Below, in pieces: positions 62,132-64,000 of a DNA stretch of 64,000 nucleotides (positions within the stretch are counted from its first letter, which is position 1; each line of letters begins with the position of its first letter). The DNA lies in contig NZ_JARKMR010000009.1 of NCBI RefSeq assembly GCF_029350975.1, positions 25,208-89,207 on the forward strand. Direction: 5' to 3'. The notes beneath the pieces are model-generated. The model did no database searches and was not told where the DNA came from. It saw nothing but the letters and a program-made list of their open reading frames with translations. Position numbers and translations under genes: made by a program. The DNA comes from Maribacter zhoushanensis. Its GTDB lineage: Bacteria; Bacteroidota; Bacteroidia; Flavobacteriales; Flavobacteriaceae.

Positions 62132-64000
62132 TTATTTAACAACAAAAACTACGTTGATCAATGTATTGTAATCAGTTGGTGCAGCTATAACATCGTAGGT
62201 CATTACACCTGTTGCGCTAACACTTACGTTTGCGAATACAGTAGGATCATAATAAGTAACATAATAGTACAACTCGGTATTTATATATGTTGGTATTGCT
62301 GCTGGTGCACCAGCACTAGCTACTGCTGGAGTACCATACTGACTAATGTATTCATCATGTAAATCTATTGTTCTTCCCGTACCTGTTGTAGCTACGTCAA
62401 CTTCAATTGAAGGTGGGTAGAAAATCTTAGAAGATTTCATTGTGTTTACTTCTACTATATCTCCATCAGCTTCAACACCTAATAATGTTGTTGGTGTGCC
62501 TGACACTGCATTTGATCCGTAATCCGAGAATCTTACGGTACCACCTTCTACATCTAATTTAGCATCTGGTGTATTGGTCCCTATACCAACTTCATCAGCA
62601 GAAGCATCCGTAAACAATAGATGAGTATCCGTATCACCTTCAACTCTAAAATCATAGTTACCTCCTGTTTCGTTAATGGTTACCCTATTATCTATTCGGG
62701 TATATTTATTCAATAAATTTCCGGTAGTAAAACCACTACCGTTAGTGTTTATTCTCAACCAATTATCAGTCGCACGCAAAGTCTCCTTCCCGTTCATGTA
62801 CAAGTAATCATTTATTTCAACATTACCCTCAACATCTAATGCTCTGTTATTTGTGATGGTTGTTTTACCAATCCCAACATTTCCTTGTGTAAAAATATTA
62901 TCCGTAATAGCATCTGGAGCAGATGTTCCACCTACTTCATACCAATCATGGTCTGATAAATTAGATAGATCTACTGTTGAATCTGTTCCAGTTCCATTAT
63001 CTAATGTAATCACGTTGCCTGAAAGGCTAATTCGCTGGTTATCTGTATTGGCCAAGCTAGAAAGATTTACAGTCTCAGAACTACCATCCTCTATACCAAT
63101 AGTTAACGTAGTACCTGATAAACCAGAACCCTGTATACTTTGATTATCCGCCAATGCAGCTAAACTTACCGTATCTGAACTACCGTCTTCAATACCTACC
63201 GTTAAGGTATTACCTGAAAATGTTAGATTTCTTATACTTTGGTTATCAGTACCTGAATTATCTAAATGAGATAGATTAACAGTTTGACTATTACCATCTT
63301 CTATACCAACCGTAAGTACATTAGAACTGGTATTTATAGCAAGATTCTCTATATTTTGGTTATCACTACTCGCAGGGAAATTTACTTCAAGATCATAATC
63401 ATTACCAGACGTTGTCAATGTTACAGAACCATCAGATGATGTTAAGGTTTGAATCTCATTAGTTGCGTTTGAATCGGCATCATTTACATTTAATGTAATA
63501 GCGTTACCACCTGAAATCGATATTTGACCAGCAGCACCTGTTGTTGCCAATGTTTGATCATCTGTTGCTGGATCACCTGCCGGACCTTGTGGACCGGTTG
63601 CCCCATTCTGACCATCTTGACCATCTTGGCCTGGTTGACCATCTTGACCTGCAGGACCTTGGATACCTTGATCGCCCTGGTCACCTTTCTCTCCTTGGAT
63701 GCCCTGGATACCTTGATCGCCCTGATCTCCTTTTTCTCCTTGGATGCCCTGGATACCTTGGTCACCTTGATCTCCTTGGATGCCCTGGATACCTTGGTCG
63801 CCCTGGTCTCCTTTTTCTCCTTGGATGCCCTGAATACCTTGGTCACCCTGATCTCCTTTTTCTCCTTGGATACCCTGAATACCTTGGTCACCCTGATCTC
63901 CTTTTTCTCCTTGGATACCCTGGTCGCCCTGGTCACCTTTCTCTCCTTGGATGCCCTGGATACCTTGATCGCCCTGATCTCCTTTTTCTCCTTGGATGCC
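62132..64000 (-). CDS. Collagen-like surface protein (5' end outside the window)
   Basis: At least 622 residues, open at the window edge. It starts with an unbroken Gly-X-Y collagen-like stretch (about 143 codons in view; [17 protein letters not shown] units), then a linker ([21 protein letters not shown]), four or more degenerate units of about 35 residues with (V/I)GIEDG.S.TV.LS.L, and a C-terminal part with [20 protein letters not shown] and [16 protein letters not shown], as in tail-fibre-like bacterial surface proteins. The apparent start at 63550 is only an internal TTG in an open frame. It probably forms a stalk or fibre. Confidence 0.88.
   Translation of the reverse strand, partial: GIQGEKGDQGDQGIQGIQGEKGDQGDQGIQGEKGDQGDQGIQGIQGEKGDQGDQGIQGIQGEKGDQGDQGIQGIQGDQGDQGIQGIQGEKGDQGDQGIQGIQGEKGDQGDQGIQGPAGQDGQPGQDGQDGQNGATGPQGPAGDPATDDQTLATTGAAGQISISGGNAITLNVNDADSNATNEIQTLTSSDGSVTLTTSGNDYDLEVNFPASSDNQNIENLAINTSSNVLTVGIEDGNSQTVNLSHLDNSGTDNQSIRNLTFSGNTLTVGIEDGSSDTVSLAALADNQSIQGSGLSGTTLTIGIEDGSSETVNLSSLANTDNQRISLSGNVITLDNGTGTDSTVDLSNLSDHDWYEVGGTSAPDAITDNIFTQGNVGIGKTTITNNRALDVEGNVEINDYLYMNGKETLRATDNWLRINTNGSGFTTGNLLNKYTRIDNRVTINETGGNYDFRVEGDTDTHLLFTDASADEVGIGTNTPDAKLDVEGGTVRFSDYGSNAVSGTPTTLLGVEADGDIVEVNTMKSSKIFYPPSIEVDVATTGTGRTIDLHDEYISQYGTPAVASAGAPAAIPTYINTELYYYVTYYDPTVFANVSVSATGVMTYDVIAAPTDYNTLINVVFVVK
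62950..63370 (-). repeat. Degenerate protein repeats of about 35 residues in the collagen-like protein
   Basis: Four units share DNQ(S/N)I..L..S...LTVGIEDG(N/S)S(Q/D/E)TV(N/S)L(S/A).L; a fifth, more distant, unit follows ([21 protein letters not shown]). Adjacent copies are similar at DNA level but not identical, indicating old tandem duplication. Boundaries are approximate. Confidence 0.8.
63570..64000 (-). repeat. Tandem repeats encoding the collagen-like Gly-X-Y tract
   Basis: Periodic 9-base codon triplets (Gly-X-Y) arranged in larger, nearly identical units of about 36 to 45 bases ([16 protein letters not shown]). The low codon diversity shows recent unit duplication or slippage. The repeat continues beyond the window end. 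Confidence 0.9.

Noticed and set aside
62132..63550. A complete 472-residue protein starting at 63550
   Set aside because: The start is an internal TTG; the frame stays open to the window edge with collagen-like sequence, so the gene is a 5'-truncated longer one.
63490..63936. A 148-residue Lys/Arg-rich open frame on the minus strand inside the collagen repeats
   Set aside because: It is a shifted reading of the repeats. The frame that continues into the 62132-63550 coding region gives perfect Gly-X-Y, which is the real product.
63600..64000. CRISPR-like repeat array
   Set aside because: The repeats are direct, without unique spacers, keep a 9-base period and encode Gly-X-Y.
1..64000. tRNA or rRNA genes, prophage or insertion sequence
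   Set aside because: No cloverleaf-type sequence, rRNA motifs, transposase, integrase or phage structural genes were seen; the only mobile-like candidate is the 146-base palindromic element near 1.5 kb.

Overview
The window looks like a 64 kb piece of a Flavobacteriaceae (Bacteroidota) chromosome, probably from a marine genus of the Maribacter/Zobellia type; the genus is only a guess. The evidence is low GC, tightly packed genes with few Shine-Dalgarno sites, many TAnnTTTG promoter elements of the Bacteroidota sigma factor, a PorP/SprF protein beside a type IX secretion (T9SS) type B sorting-domain protein, a BshC bacillithiol enzyme, and families typical of this phylum (DUF2911, DUF4295, DUF5916, DUF4369, DUF2805). 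I saw no rRNA, tRNA, CRISPR array, prophage, transposase or integrase. Most of the window is conserved core genome.

Layout. 0-6 kb: the 5' end of pyrG, a DUF3820 protein, a Tat-exported TIM-barrel protein, then a minus-strand run guaA - LysM/binding-protein fusion - OsmC - DUF922. 6-17.5 kb: SIMPL protein, FMN-binding oxidase, GT39-type membrane protein, bshC, a large M14 carboxypeptidase, a DUF4177 protein and a DUF2339/DUF3999 pair. 17.7-32.4 kb: mostly minus strand, with rimO, metallophosphoesterase, lipoprotein amidase, DUF2911, ftsY, DUF4295, rpmG, rpmB, cinA, an HPt protein, a FAH-family enzyme, a carboxypeptidase-regulatory-like protein, a DnaQ-type exonuclease, a 2-oxoacid dehydrogenase E2 and recR; a serine hydrolase and a nitroreductase lie on the plus strand. 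32.5-38 kb: sodium/solute symporter, CoA-binding protein, fabH, and an ABC1/UbiB-like kinase downstream of a TetR-like regulator. 38-46 kb: htpG, two tandem paralogous membrane proteins of unknown family, MOSC protein, DUF885 peptidase-like protein, DoxX protein. 46-57 kb: secreted repeat protein, AraC regulator, DUF2805, S1/P1 nuclease divergent from a class A penicillin-binding protein, DUF5916, HAD hydrolase, DUF819, DUF4369. 57-64 kb: small helical protein, manA, PTPS/QueD-family enzyme, idi, then the surface cluster PorP/SprF - T9SS type B protein - collagen-like protein, which runs off the window end.

How genes work together. Information-processing genes (rpmB/rpmG/DUF4295/ftsY, rimO, recR, exonuclease) sit among envelope and export genes (LysM protein, penicillin-binding protein, PorP/SprF and its sorted partner). 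The last three genes look like a surface unit: a long Gly-X-Y fibre or stalk protein, a calcium-binding T9SS cargo, and an outer-membrane PorP/SprF protein that may anchor or help export it.

The least explained items are the tandem membrane paralogs at 40.2-43.2 kb, whose terminator/promoter flank was duplicated with them, and two related intergenic elements (about 7.15-7.23 kb and 37.99-38.10 kb) that look like minus-strand small RNAs or leaders ending in intrinsic terminators. All calls come from reading the sequence and from remembered family knowledge; no database search was run.
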